A stretch of DNA of 64,000 nt, from NCBI RefSeq assembly GCF_905475465.1, contig NC_062259.1, forward strand, positions 6,520,501 to 6,584,500, written 5' to 3'. Position numbers and translations under genes: made by a program. The stretch comes from Pieris napi. Lineage: Eukaryota; Arthropoda; Insecta; Lepidoptera; Pieridae. This document shows, piece after piece, positions 1 through 11,600 of this stretch. Under the pieces are notes generated by a model. It saw only the letters and a list, made by a program, of their open reading frames with translations. It did no database searches and was not told where the DNA came from. Position 1 is the first letter of the stretch. Each line of letters starts with the position of its first letter.

Positions 1-928
1 GGAAAATTCCCTGAAAATAGGCAACCTTACAAATACCTTAAAAATGTTGCAAAGTAAAACAAATGAAAAAGTTTAATTGTTTGTTTTCTTTTGACATTTA
101 ATTAGGGTTTGAATTGTTATTGTATTGTGTACAATAACAATTCTTAAGTACTTTACTATACATAATACACACAAAAGCTACCGAATAAAAATTTTACTAA
201 CGGCGAAATCACAAGAAGCTATCTCCGCATACGTTTAAAAAATAACAGCTGAGTTTTCTCAAAAATATCAAATTAAATTGAGACTAAATATACATGTATA
301 CAGTATATCGCCATTCATAAATTACTCGACTTTAAATTGTCTTCTGTTTGCCGCTATATTCTAGTTTACACTGATATAAAGCATATTCTACGATTGAGAT
401 CCAATATAATATTGGCATTAATAGTTCAACCGCTTTGTAGAGCGACGTTTTTCGTCATGAGCGTACATTCTGGAAGGCCCCAAGGTCAACGAGTGGTTTA
501 CGGAACAAGTAACTACTGTCTCCGCGGACACTTTTCTCGTTTTACTTTTATTTGTCCTCGTTCAATGGCTCGTACACTGGCTCTACCTATAAGTCGATCA
601 AGGAAGTCCTAAAGGGCTTGGAGTATACTTTGTCTTATTATTTGGACAACTATAAAGATACCATCTATTTCAACGTTCCTTTATCTAAAATACTAGATAA
701 AATTTCTAGTACTTATAATCTGAAGGTGTAGGAAATGTATATCTTTAATTAATTGTAGTGCAGTTATTATGTTCGACAGATAAATGTAAAGCCGCTCCAA
801 ATCAGACCTTAGTGCACTTCCATTGTTTCCGAGAGTATCCATTCCTTTTAATTCAAATGAAATATCGAATATTTCTCTGTTATACACAAATCTGACATGA
901 AAATGTTATATTTTTGAAAGCATTACTG
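1..928. other. AT-rich stretch, no gene recognised
   Basis: I see no domain, splice-framed exon or RNA gene here. An open frame at 337-612 has no recognisable motif and no splice context, so it is treated as chance. Confidence 0.5.
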
Positions 929-1135
929 TTTGAATCGTGTTGGCCTACTGGCTTTAGCGTGCGTGTCTCAGTCCTAACATCGTGGGTTCGATCCCCGGCT
1001 GTGCATCAATGGACTTTCTATGTGCGCATTTAACACTTGTACGGTTAAGGGAATCATCGGGAGAAAACCGGGATTACCAAGACCCAAAACAGTCGACGGC
1101 ATGTGTCAGGCACAGCCTATACCAAAAAGGTTGTA
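929..1135 (+). repeat. tRNA-derived SINE, near full length
   Basis: The copy starts with a tRNA-like head. A GTTGGCCTACTGGCTTTAGC segment resembles an A box, and GGTTCGATCCCCGGCTGTGC at about 988-1007 is a clear B box. A body follows with ACTTTCTATGTGCGCATTTA, a GGGAGAAAACCGG segment and a CGACGGCATGTGTCAGGCAC segment. The same head and body recur at 2195-2275 and, reversed, at 46488-46681, so this is a dispersed family and not a tRNA gene. It resembles the common SINEs of butterflies and moths. Confidence 0.85.
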
Positions 1136-2194
1136 GCGCCACTGGTTTGTGCAAAACTCTTTTTATTTATTAAAAATGGATGTATTTTCATTAGATTGCT
1201 CAAACAATATATTTTTTCTAAGCACAAATTTAGTCTTAAGGCAAAATGTTACTACCGTATGTCAAATACTTTACTAGTATTAATCTTTCTTTTTTTTATA
1301 AAATTAGTTTAAAAATCTACGTGTTAGGCGACATTTTTTCTACCTTCACCAAGAAAAGTTATCAATGATACACAAATTAGAGTCCAAGAAAAGTTCATTA
1401 TTAGTAAATACAATTTAGACACATCACGTTATGTTAACATGTACATCCCAGATCCAAATTCAGAAATGAAGTCAAAACCCTATTCATAACTGATAGTAGG
1501 TACCTACCTAGACTAAAATTGCTATATAATGCCAAACTCAATAAATATTAAAAATAATAAACGTGACAAAACATAGGTATATTATATTTATAAAGAAGAT
1601 CGAAAAATGTGGAGATTAAGAGCTTATTGTTTTTATCAAATGTCGAATCAAAATATCCTATCATTTATTCACATAGGGTAGGAAGGTAGGTTACGTCATT
1701 CAGAAAAGTAGTGTAGGGCGAACTAAGACACGTAATGTCAAAATCCAACATACGGACTTAGGCGCCAAATCGTTTAATTCTAAGATCCATACCCAGTACC
1801 CAACAAATGCAATACGTTTCAAATAGGCTTACTGGAAAAAATAACAATTAAACAAATTACGTTTATTGCGTTGAATTCGAGCTTTTGTAATAAAAACCGC
1901 TTTATAACACATTTTGTAAACACGTGAGAGGTGTTAGACTGAGGGGGAAGAAAGGTTAAAATTGCTAAATAACGTCGTAAAGAATAACGTGACTAATGAA
2001 TGTCCTCGTAATTCTATTCATTGTTTTGAAATTGTTGAAAATGCTAAGGTGTTAATTTTGAATGAAACGCTTTATATCATGTAGTTCGATGCCTACTAGG
2101 CTTTTTATATATAAAATTGTTAACTTTAAACCTGTTTTAATAAATTTATTTTTTATGAAATATCTATATAATATATATTATAAAATCTAATTTG
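1136..2194. other. AT-rich stretch, no gene recognised
   Basis: No coding or RNA feature is recognised. Open frames are short and lack splice-compatible borders. Confidence 0.5.
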
Positions 2195-2275
2195 AGCAGT
2201 GTTGGCCTAGTGGCTTCAGCGTGCGACCCTCATGCCTGAGGTCGTAGGTTCGATCCCCGGCTGTGCACCGAGACA
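2195..2275 (+). repeat. tRNA-derived SINE, head only
   Basis: This repeats the tRNA-like head of the SINE at 929-1135 (GTTGGCCTAGTGGCTTCAGC, then the B-box segment GGTTCGATCCCCGGCTGTGC), then diverges. The family body is missing, so the copy is truncated. Confidence 0.75.
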
Positions 2276-2869
2276 TGTCGTTTAATATAAAAAGCACATT
2301 TTTATTTGCGTCGAATATTTTCCATTCATAAAAGCAGCCCTAAACGGCCTTAAAGTGTCCCCAATGGAAGTATAAGTAATAAGAAAATCAAGAAGGCTGT
2401 TGCAACAAACGATTTCAGACGCATATCACGAAAATCATCGAACGCATGCATTCGCATAAATCCATCAGAAACGATACATAACTTGGTACTGGTACATTAA
2501 ACATAATTAGGCGTCGACCCACTTTTTTATCAAACTCGAGGTGAGCTGCAAAACGACGCGGGCGCACAGAGAATAACACATCGACGATTTTGGTAACAAT
2601 ACATTCGGTGTTTATCTTATACAACACGTATGTATCTTTTACGGCAACATCGTATTTGGCTCAGTCATTCTAAGTATATTTACGTATAGTTATATAATCT
2701 ATAATTTTCATCTAAGAGGTTTTGTCAACTGGTTAACGAATGTTATAGATAAAAACATCCCAAACGCAAAAGTTTGTGTTTATTCGTGAAATTCAAACCC
2801 TTTTTGATTTGGGGCTGCTCAAAAAACAGTTGTGAAATTTTTACAGTTAAATAAATTCAACGAAATCGT
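2276..2869. other. No gene recognised
   Basis: A minus-strand open frame at 2415-2627 has no family I recognise. Nothing else stands out. Confidence 0.45.
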
Positions 2870-3100
2870 ATGAATAAAACCGAGGATACGGTTATTAATT
2901 CCGAGGACCCCATTGAAATTCTAAGTGAAAATGCATTACGAAATATGAAATATCGTATTTCATATGACAGTTACACTCGTATTACACTTACATTATTACG
3001 AGTGCTCCTCGAGTCATTCGGTGAAGATTTTATGTTACTATCCAAACCGAAACCAGAAAAGCTTTTTACTATTTGCTTTGTTGAATCGGTCGTAAACTAA
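2870..3100 (+). CDS. Hypothetical small ORF, 76 aa
   Basis: An ATG-to-TAA frame of 76 codons encodes an acidic N-terminal half (MNKTEDTVINSEDPIEIL) followed by a more hydrophobic C-terminal half. I do not recognise the protein. A possible splice acceptor, TTTTTACAG, lies about 30 bases upstream, so it could also be a last exon. Composition is more protein-like than most chance frames nearby, but there is no motif, no neighbour that explains it and no clear poly(A) signal. It may equally be chance or an old transposon fragment. Confidence 0.25.
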   Translation: MNKTEDTVINSEDPIEILSENALRNMKYRISYDSYTRITLTLLRVLLESFGEDFMLLSKPKPEKLFTICFVESVVN

Positions 3101-3371
3101 GCAGGCATTAAACTTCAGAGGTGATTTTTTTTTCACATAAGAAATAATTTAAAGTCTCTGGTAAGATAAGGTACATTTTATATGAATTTGTAATGTGTTA
3201 CTTTGTAAACGAAACAACATTTATGATCACATACATACAAAATATTACATCTAAAACATTGTGTAATTGTTATTTAATTATTTATCTTCCTATAAAGATG
3301 TAAATAATTATTAATATGCGCATTGGTTGGTACTTAATAACCGTTAGAAACATGGTAACCCATAATACTTG

Positions 3372-3480
3372 TGGCACTCCTACCCTCTTGGCTGCTGATT
3401 AGGCAGCCATTTGTGCCTGACACATGTCGAAGATTTTTGGGTTTTAAGTCAAGCCGGTTTCCTCACGATGTTTGTGTTCA
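3372..3480 (-). repeat. SINE fragment, minus orientation
   Basis: The segments TTTGTGCCTGACACATGTCG and GGTTTTAAGTCAAGCCGGTT, followed by TCCTCACGATG, match the reverse complement of the body of the SINE at 929-1135. The tRNA-like head is absent. Confidence 0.6.
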
Positions 3481-3861
3481 TAGCATATATACGCACATAG
3501 TAAGAAACGCCGTGATTCGTACCTCAAACAGCTCAATAGCAAAAATTAAAACTATTTTGTATTGTTTAAGATTAGTGCATGCATAAACGGTATTTCTCAC
3601 ATACGTGTAAATAAGTGGAGCCTTGGCCCACTTACCACGATTTTAGCATCGTTACAAAATTATGTGGCACCCGCGTTATGTGCAACAATTTGTTCATCGC
3701 ACATTTTAAACAGCCGAAATCGTAAATATATATAAAATGTAAACTTATGAATGAAATTAATAATTGATAAATCAATTATTTTTATGTCAAATTTATGTCT
3801 TCGTGCAGCATTAACTTAGTATCATTCCCATCACAATAACATGTCGCCTTCGCCTAAACTG
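3481..3861. other. No gene recognised
   Basis: AT-rich sequence leading into the target-site duplication of the foldback element. No feature seen. Confidence 0.5.
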
Positions 3862-3868
3862 TATTTTA

Positions 3869-4038
3869 GTACGGGAGGTAGCAACGTTTGAAAAAAAAGA
3901 ATTTTAGGTCAGCTGATTTTGTGATATGTCTTCCTTCTTGCACTTCCGGTTAGAGTCTGGGCAATCTGGCTGGCGGTAGCGGTTGCGTTCATTAGTGCGC
4001 ATCCTATCTGTCCAGGTAATAATCCTGGATTTTAAAAG
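3869..4038 (+). repeat. Left terminal inverted repeat of foldback element
   Basis: About 170 bp matching the reverse complement of 7031-7200 with few differences, concentrated near positions 3889-3905. It is more GC-rich than its surroundings and contains CACTTCCGG and a GGCTGGCGGTAGCGGTTGCG segment. It ends where the 275-bp array begins (CATTTTAAGAAGCG at 4039). Confidence 0.85.
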
Positions 4039-5629
4039 CATTTTAAGAAGCGTAATTTTTAATTTTTCGTTTTTAAATACGTCTACCTGACATACTTTTT
4101 TTATTGCCAGACATTTTTCACGTTGCTAACTATGTGCCAGACGCGATTTTAAGTTTTATTTTTATAAAAATTTCAAAGCATTTTAGAATGTCTGTAATTT
4201 TAATATTATGTTATATAAATATAAGAAAAACTGAAAATGAATTTGCCAGACATTAATTCGGTTGTTAAGTCTTGAATTAAAATGATAAAGTATTACAGTA
4301 TGATGAAGCATTGCATTTTAAGAAGCGTAATTTTTAATTTTTCGTTTTTAAATACGTCTACCTGACATACTTTTTTTATTGCCAGACATTTTTCACATTG
4401 CTAACTATGTGCCAGACGCGATTTTAAGTTTTATTTTTATAAAAATTTCAAAGTACTTTAGAATGTCTGTAATTTTAATATTATGTTATTTAAATATCAG
4501 AAAAACTGAAAATGAATTTGCCAGACATTAATTCGGTTGTTAAGTCTTGAATTAAAATGATAAAGTATTGCAGTATGATGAAGCATTGCATTTTAAGAAG
4601 CGTAATTTTTAATTTTTCGTTTTTAAATACGTCTACCTGACATACTTTTTTTATTGCCAGACATTTTTCACGTTGCTAACTATGTGCCAGACGCGATTTT
4701 AAGTTTTATTTTTATAAAAATTTCAAAGCATTTTAGAATGTCTGTAATTTTAATATTATGTTATTTAAATATAAGAAAAACTGAAAATGAATTTGCCAGA
4801 CATTAATTCGGTTGTTAAGTCTTGAATTAAAATGATAAAGTATTACAGTATGATGAAGCATTGCATTTTAAGAAGCGTAATTTTTAATTTTTCGTTTTTA
4901 AATACGTCTACCTGACATACTTTTTTTATTGCCAGACATTTTTCACATTGCTAACTATGTGCCAGACGCGATTTTAAGTTTTATTTTTATAAAAATTTCA
5001 AAGTACTTTAGAATGTCTGTAATTTTAATATTATGTTATTTAAATATCAGAAAAACTGAAAATGAATTTGCCAGACATTAATTCGGTTGTTAAGTCTTGA
5101 ATTAAAATGATAAAGTATTGCAGTATGATGAAGATTTGCATTTTAAGAAGCGTAATTTTTAATTTTTCCTTTTTAAATACGTCTACCTGACATACTTTTT
5201 TTATTGCAAGACATTTTTCACATTGCTAACTATGTGCCAGACGCGATTTTAAGTTTTATTTTTATAAAAATTTCAAAGTACTTTAGAATGTCTGTAATTT
5301 TAATATTATGGTATTTAAATATCAGAAAAACTGAAAATGAATTTGCCAGACATTAATTCGGTTGTTAAGTCTTGAATTAAAATGATAAAGTATTGCAGTA
5401 TGATGAAGCATTGCATTTTAAGAAGCGTAATTTTTAATTTTTCCTTTTTAAATACGTCTACCGGACATACTTTTTTTATTGCAAGACATTTTTTACATTG
5501 CTAACTATGTGCCAGACGCGATTTTAAGTTTTATTTTTATAAAAATTTCAAAGCATTTTAGAATGTCTGTAATTTTAATATTATGTTATTTAAATATAAG
5601 AAAAACTGAAAATGAATTTGCCAGACATT
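4039..5629 (+). repeat. 275-bp tandem array, rightward arm
   Basis: Unit starts, marked by CATTTTAAGAAGCG, fall at about 4039, 4314, 4589, 4864, 5139 and 5414, an exact 275-bp period. The sixth copy breaks off at about 5629. Copies 1 and 3 share variants (CGTTGC, CATTTTAG, ATAAG), as do copies 2 and 4 (CATTGC, GTACTTTAG, ATCAG). This points to duplication of a 550-bp dimer. Confidence 0.9.
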
Positions 5630-5644
5630 CTTAAAATGTCTTTT

Positions 5645-7030
5645 GCTTCTTAAAATGCAATGCTTCATCATACTGCCATACTTTATCATTTTAATTCAAG
5701 ACTTAACAACCGAATTAATGTCTGGCAAATTCATTTTCAGTTTTTCTGATATTTAAATAACATAATATTAAAATTACAGACATTCTAAAATGCTTTGAAA
5801 TTTTTATAAAAATAAAACTTAAAATCGCGTCTGGCACATAGTTAGCAACGTGAAAAATGTCTGGCAATAAAAAAAGTATGTCAGGTAGACGTATTTAAAA
5901 ACGAAAAATTAAAAATTACGCTTCTTAAAATGCAATGCTTCATCATACTGCAATACTTTATCATTTTAATTCAAGACTTAACAACCGAATTAATGTCTGG
6001 CAAATTCATTTTCAGTTTTTCTTATATTTAAATAACATAATATTAAATTACAGACATTCTAAAATGCTTTGAAATTTTTATAAAAATAAAACTTAAAATC
6101 GCGTCTGGCACATAGTTAGCAATGTGAAAAATGTCTTGCAATAAAAAAAGTATGTCAGGTAGACGTATTTAAAAAGGAAAAATTAAAAATTACGCTTCTT
6201 AAAATGCAATGCTTCATCATACTGCAATACTTTATCATTTTAATTCAAGACTTAACAACCGAATTAATGTCTGGCAAATTCATTTTCAGTTTTTCTGATA
6301 TTTAAATAACATAATATTAAAATTACAGACATTCTAAAGTACTTTGAAATTTTTATAAAAATAAAACTTAAAATCGCGTCTGGCACATAGTTAGCAATGT
6401 GAAAAATGTCTGGCAATAAAAAAAGTATGTCAGGTAGACGTATTTAAAAACTAAAAATTAAAAATTACGCTTCTTAAAATGCAATGCTTCATCATACTGC
6501 AATACTTTATCATTTTAATTCAAGACTTAACAACCGAATTAATGTCTGGCAAATTCATTTTCAGTTTTTCTTATATTTAAATAACATAATATTAAAATTA
6601 CAGACATTCTAAAATGCTTTGAAATTTTTATAAAAATAAAACTTAAAATCGCGTCTGGCACATAGTTAGCAACGTGAAAAATGTCTGGCAATAAAAAAAG
6701 TATGTCAGGTAGACGTATTTAAAAACGAAAAATTAAAAATTACGCTTCTTAAAATGCAATGCTTCATCATACTGCAATACTTTATCATTTTAATTCAAGA
6801 CTTAACAACCGAATTAATGTCTGGCAAATTCATTTTCAGTTTTTGTTATATTTAAATAACATAATATTAAAATTACAGACATTCTAAAATGCTTTGAAAT
6901 TTTTATAAAAATAAAACTTAAAATCGCGTCTGGCACATAGTTAGCAACGTGAAAAATGTCTGGCAATAAAAAAAGTATGTCTGGTAGACGTATTTAAAAA
7001 CGAAAAATTAAAAATTACGCTTCTTAAAAT
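5645..7030 (-). repeat. 275-bp tandem array, leftward arm
   Basis: The same unit in inverse orientation. Boundaries, marked by CTTCTTAAAATGCAATG, lie at about 5645, 5920, 6195, 6470, 6745 and 7020. One copy is 1 bp shorter. The arms meet in a spacer at about 5630-5644. Confidence 0.9.
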
Positions 7031-7200
7031 GCTTTTAAAATCCAGGATTATTACCTGGACAGATAGGATGCGCACTAATGAACGCAACCGCTACCGCCAG
7101 CCAGATTGCCCAGACTCTAACCGGAAGTGCAAGAAGGAAGACATATCACAAAATCAGCTGACCTGAAATTCTTTCTCGAAAACGTTGCTACCTCCCGTAC
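7031..7200 (-). repeat. Right terminal inverted repeat of foldback element
   Basis: Reverse complement of the left terminal repeat, ending CCTCCCGTAC at 7200, followed by the TATTTTA duplication. Confidence 0.85.
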
Positions 7201-7479
7201 TATTTTATATATTCACAAAAATACATTCACTTTCCCTATAGTACTAGGCCAATATGATAATATCGAAAAAAATATAATTAAAATTTAAATACATAAGAAA
7301 TCGCTTCTGTGAACAAATAAAAATTTCGATAGTGTCGGATATTTAATTTATAATTTAATTAATACATTACAGATTAATATAAGTATGCATGAGTAAGTGC
7401 GTATACATAGTGACTAGATAATCATACTATACGAGTATATATACTATGAATAACAATCGCAAAATATGTTAAGCTTAAA

Positions 7480-7835
7480 ACTCGATGACGGCTGGACCAA
7501 ATTGAGTATTTCTTTTTATTCCTTAACCTCTGAGGGTTTTTTTATGAAATATTTATAAAAATAGTTTTATTTAGTTCTTAGGTTTTTATTCCGTTAGAGG
7601 AACGGTCACTTTGGGATAGCATAGCAAAATGTTCTACAAAAAACATATTTAGGCGAAACGAAGTTCGCGGTGCAGCTAGTTTCTTATACGAGTAAATACA
7701 CATATAATATTAAGTAGATTTACTTCAACAACTAATACCTCAATTGCCTTAATTGTAATGTAGCTTAGTTTCTTATCGTGTTTTCCGAGCTCCAGTTTCA
7801 GTGAATTTACATTTTAATCAAATTTAATTTAAACT
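7480..7835 (-). repeat. Dispersed repeat, family shared with 23190-23580
   Basis: Read on the minus strand, it contains AATTCACTGAAACTGGAGC, AATTGAGGTATTAGTTGTTG, CTAGCTGCACCGCGAACTTC, AGAACATTTTGCTATGC and a CCAGCCGTCATCGAG end. The same blocks occur in the same order on the plus strand at 23190-23580 and partly at 39640-39930. No coding capacity is seen. Confidence 0.7.
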
Positions 7836-8235
7836 AGGTTAAATAATTGAATAAAGTATCGATCTAATTATTAATAATTAAAACAATCGCTTTTATTCAA
7901 CGAAATAATGTAATAGCGACCTCTTTAAAAATATTTTTGGGTACGTATTCAGACGTAGACCATGTTTGGCCGTGAAATTTACGATCTTATACTTTTTAGT
8001 ATTAACGCTATCGTATATATATATATATGTGTATACAAAAGAGGACAATCTGACTACAGAATCAGAGCTAATACTTTTGAAGACGTACAAATCAGATCAA
8101 ATAATCTTTTAGTTCACAAATAAATCGCCTTTGTACGCCTTTATAAGAACCGCCACCTTAGCTAAATTTCCCATGTTCAAAGGAGGTATTCGATTCATAG
8201 GGAAAGCTGATAAAAAATAATATATAAAAAAAACA

Positions 8236-8603
8236 GTGCGTGTACTTATGTACGCGCGTAAGAAGTTATACTTCTTTGGCATTATTAAAAATAGTTTATG
8301 ATTGCATGCAAATAATTAATTTCAATTAAATAATCAAAGACTGGAAAGGGAGTCATTATAGTCAATAAAGTTCAGTTTACATTTGAAAAATTAAATAAAT
8401 AAATATTTATTATTATTCTATTACATTAAGTGTAACATAAATTCTATTATTATTTGAATGTTTATTTTTAAATTACATATGTCCAATGCCGAAGCATCTT
8501 CCGTGGGCAACTTCATTCTGTTAATTTTGTGTCACGGTGCGCGCGCATCGTAAAATTTCACTCTCATCAATTTTTCAAAACGCGCCTAAATAAGTATAAC
8601 TTC
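8236..8603 (+). mobile_element. MITE, copy 1 of three
   Basis: Terminal inverted repeats are GAAGTTATACTTCTTTGGC near 8262-8280 and its near complement ending GTATAACTTC at 8603. An outer GTGTACTTATGTACGCGCGT segment is also shared with the copies at 41430 and 47830. The interior matches the reversed copy at 47830-48178 along its length, including GGGCAACTTCATTCTGTTAA. Non-coding, about 0.37 kb. Confidence 0.75.
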
Positions 8604-11487
8604 AAAAACCACCTCCATAGCTCGTATTCTCCATAATCATGTTTTCTGACGTTTTCTTACGTTGACTGATTGACGCGCTAAAAAACATTTAAAGCAATCA
8701 GTTTTATTGTTTAAATTTATACGACCTACATAGAGAATGCAAAAAGTACGTAATTGTATACTTATAATCAGTGTTTTTACGATGGAACATATCATTTTAA
8801 TATTGAAATAAATTAGTTCGGAATATACATCAAAACAAATATGATAAGAACTAAAATAAGTTTTTGAATCAAGTACTCAATCAATTTAATTTTTTTAGAA
8901 GTTACACCACCTCGTGCCTGTTGCAGCATTGTGTTACAAGCTTACGACAAAATTCTTGGCGATTAAGTAGAGTGGCGAAGAGTGTGAAACAAAGGCGTCT
9001 TTCGTCGTCGTTTCTATTTTATTCTTCTATTCTAAATAAACCATCTAATCAGTGATATTCTGAGGAAACAGCACGTGTAATCTGCATTCTATTTGAACAT
9101 TTGAAACATGATAATCAAATCGGACTAAATCTTCCATAACTTCAGTTGCCATGCCAACGCCATAGGTTACTTCTAGAGCCGTTTATTTATATGATACATG
9201 TAATCTTAATATACCGGGAAAGAGAAATGTCATGAGTATTTAATATGGTGTTTGTAAAAAATAATTTTAATAGAAATTATACAAAGGTATCAAAAACTTT
9301 CTAACTAAACTACTAACTATTTAGTGAAACGTAAATCAAATCAAAATTTATTTATTTATATGTACACTTATGAACGTCAATAAAAAAATCTTACTTTTCC
9401 GTAAAACTATTTTAAATTCTTCCTTTTTTTTACGATTACGATTTACGAAAACGAACACAAAAAGGAACTGGCAAGATACTATCGCCAACCTTTATAATAG
9501 TAACATGAACCTCTATAATCAAACATTTATTTTTATCGTTACACTAATAGGGCATGGGGCTAACAAATTTCTGGGTTTCACTTGAAATTTTTAAATAATT
9601 GTTTAGATGTAAAACGAACCCAGTTTTATGGTATGATTAGTTAAATCTTTTCAGAGAAATACTTTATTTGACGACCTGCTTTAAGTAGTAGCTTATTTCT
9701 ATAACTTCACAATTTAATACTTGTAGTAAAATACTTTTAAAATAAGCTTCAAATTTTCGGGCCTGCCGCGCAAGAGTTGTGTAAGATTGCAAGGTTAAAC
9801 GATTAAGAAACGCTCTAACCTCAGAATAAAGTAGATAATCTAACGTGTACATTTAATTAACAGATACTCTAAGTCGTAAACACTTCTTTTAAATTCATTT
9901 ATTATCGACAGAATTTTACTTTCGGATTACTTTCAATAATTTTTGTCTCTGCAAAGGAAAAAAAGCCTGTTCTCTATATGCCTCTTTTAAACAGCATCAT
10001 TTTCATCAAGGGTGTACAGCCCCTAGTGGGCCTTAGCCTCCTCCTATGTTTCGATATCGGTATCGGTAGTAATGATGATTTTGATGTCCCTATTTGGGCA
10101 CTGATGGTAGGTAGGTGTTTTCAAGAGTGTCATACCACAGGTCCTTAGTTAGTTCATCCGCCTTTTCCGTTAGTGCATGGGCGTTGATGATGCTATAATT
10201 AAAGTATTTATCTTTCTAGCGCAGCATAATCGATCACTCACAGCTTTTATTTTGCTTAGGGCAGAACAGAGTGCATATAAGCCAGAGGACCATGCGATTT
10301 TAAGAAATACCGCTTATGGACAAGCTGCCAGAAAGCTGGCAGGTCCAATTGTATCGGAATTAGTTTAATGGGCAAGTTTAAAACGCTCAGTTGTGAAACG
10401 AACGTCGAGATGAAAATATCTTAAAAACAATGAAAATAATGAATGTGAAGCAAGTGTTGAAACCATATAAAACTATTTTTATCTGTATACTATTGTGATT
10501 TCGTATCACAAGATACTGTTGCAAAATAAGAGCAGAGATAATATTTTATCGTATTGTTGCCAGACGTTTTCATGAAATTGCTCCAACCATCAAAGTAAGA
10601 AGTTAATCGCTAGGGAAACCAAACACATTATAGGGACATATTCATAAAAAATACATCAGTCTTCCTTAGTTTTAGCATGTCTCTTTTCATTATAGCGTAA
10701 ACACGATTTGGCAGAAAGAGACGAAAGTATTTTAGACATTATACCTAAACTTGTTTAAATAGATTGTCACGTTTACACAATTTTTAAGTACCGAGTGATT
10801 GATAAAACATAAGTCATCATACCTCCAGACGTAATTTTTCCTAAGCAAAAGCCTATTATTCTCTTAAAATACTTTTTATTGTACTATGTATAGTTTATTA
10901 TATATTATTTTATATCTCCACTGAATATGAATATTTTCTGTCTCTAGTTTAATACAATTCATTGCGTGAAAGGTCCTGCTTGATTACCGGTAGAATAATA
11001 ATTGTTTCAGGGTGAAACAGGCTCTATGAAGACTTGTGTCCCACATAGCATTTCTCTGACGTGCGAACATAGGCTAGAGGAGGACTATGATCATAATCAT
11101 TTTTATTGCTATTTTGCCCTTCAACACACCAGGATTTTGCCTAAGGCCTAAAATTCGGTTCAACTCCAAAATCCTCGAATCGAATTCCATTATTTAAACT
11201 ATACTTTAATCCTTTTGAATTTGTGTGTAGCGATCTTACTGTTTAAAAAAAGAACTAATGTATGTTCTAGATGTATTGAAATGTACTACGACGGATCAAA
11301 CCACACACATAGACTTCTAAAATGTTCTGACAACGTTATTATTATTTTGGTAGATTTTGAGTTGGATATAAGATTTAGATCGAATCTCATCAAAGTTTTT
11401 TGCCGCACACCACTATGTGGAAACAGCTACGCACTGAAGGATTTCCGAACCAATTCGAATTAAGGAACTTCAACAAAAGAGCGTACC
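8604..11487. other. No gene recognised; LINE-tail fragment near 9330
   Basis: A piece at about 9340-9390 reads on the minus strand as a LINE 3' tail (GACGTTCATAAGTGTACA then TATAAATAAATAAA), the motif also seen at 17592-17700 and 59046-59105. A 63-codon frame at 10177-10368 was examined and not accepted. Nothing else is recognised. Confidence 0.45.
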
Positions 11488-11600
11488 AATTCTTAAAAGG
11501 CCGGCAAAGCGAGGCCTCTGGAATGGACAGTGTCTATGGGCGGTATCACTTAACATCAGGTGAGCCTCCTGCCCGTTTGCCCCCGTTCCATGAAAAAAAC
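11488..11600 (+). repeat. Dispersed lepidopteran repeat (LINE 3' end type)
   Basis: The run AATTCTTAAAAGGCCGGCAA is followed by a GGGCGGTATCACTTAACATC segment and CAGGTGAGCCTCCTGCCCG. Related segments occur at 38750-38895 (minus) and 63058-63195, so the sequence is dispersed. It resembles the 3' end of CR1-type LINEs known in Lepidoptera. Confidence 0.6.

Larger units (their letters stand above)
3869..7200. mobile_element. Foldback-like DNA element, 3.33 kb palindrome
   Basis: The two ends are near-perfect inverted repeats of about 170 bp starting GTACGGGAGGTAGCAACGTT (3869-4038 and 7031-7200). Between them lie about 5.8 tandem copies of a 275-bp unit reading rightward (4039-5629) and five copies reading leftward (5645-7030), so nearly the whole element is one palindrome. 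I found no coding capacity, so it would depend on a transposase made elsewhere. Overall it resembles foldback elements such as Drosophila FB and Galileo. The 7-bp duplication is also seen with Galileo (P superfamily), but I see no sequence basis for that assignment. Confidence 0.85.
3862..7207. other. 7-bp target-site duplication flanking the foldback element
   Basis: TATTTTA occurs at 3862-3868 directly before the left terminus and again at 7201-7207 directly after the right terminus. A matching direct repeat at both ends supports insertion by a transposase that makes a 7-bp staggered cut. The coordinates span both copies and the element between them. Confidence 0.7.

Noticed and set aside
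929..1010. tRNA gene suggested by a good B box
   Set aside because: The head is followed by a body that repeats elsewhere, and the sequence does not fold as a complete tRNA by eye. It is a SINE.
4039..7030. Regular repeats that might suggest a CRISPR array or a satellite
   Set aside because: Units are 275 bp, contiguous without spacers, inverted at the centre and bounded by terminal repeats with a target duplication. It is a eukaryotic foldback element.
10177..10368. 63-codon frame ending AARKLAGPIVSELV
   Set aside because: Part of it looks protein-like, but no family, splice context or upstream exon supports it.
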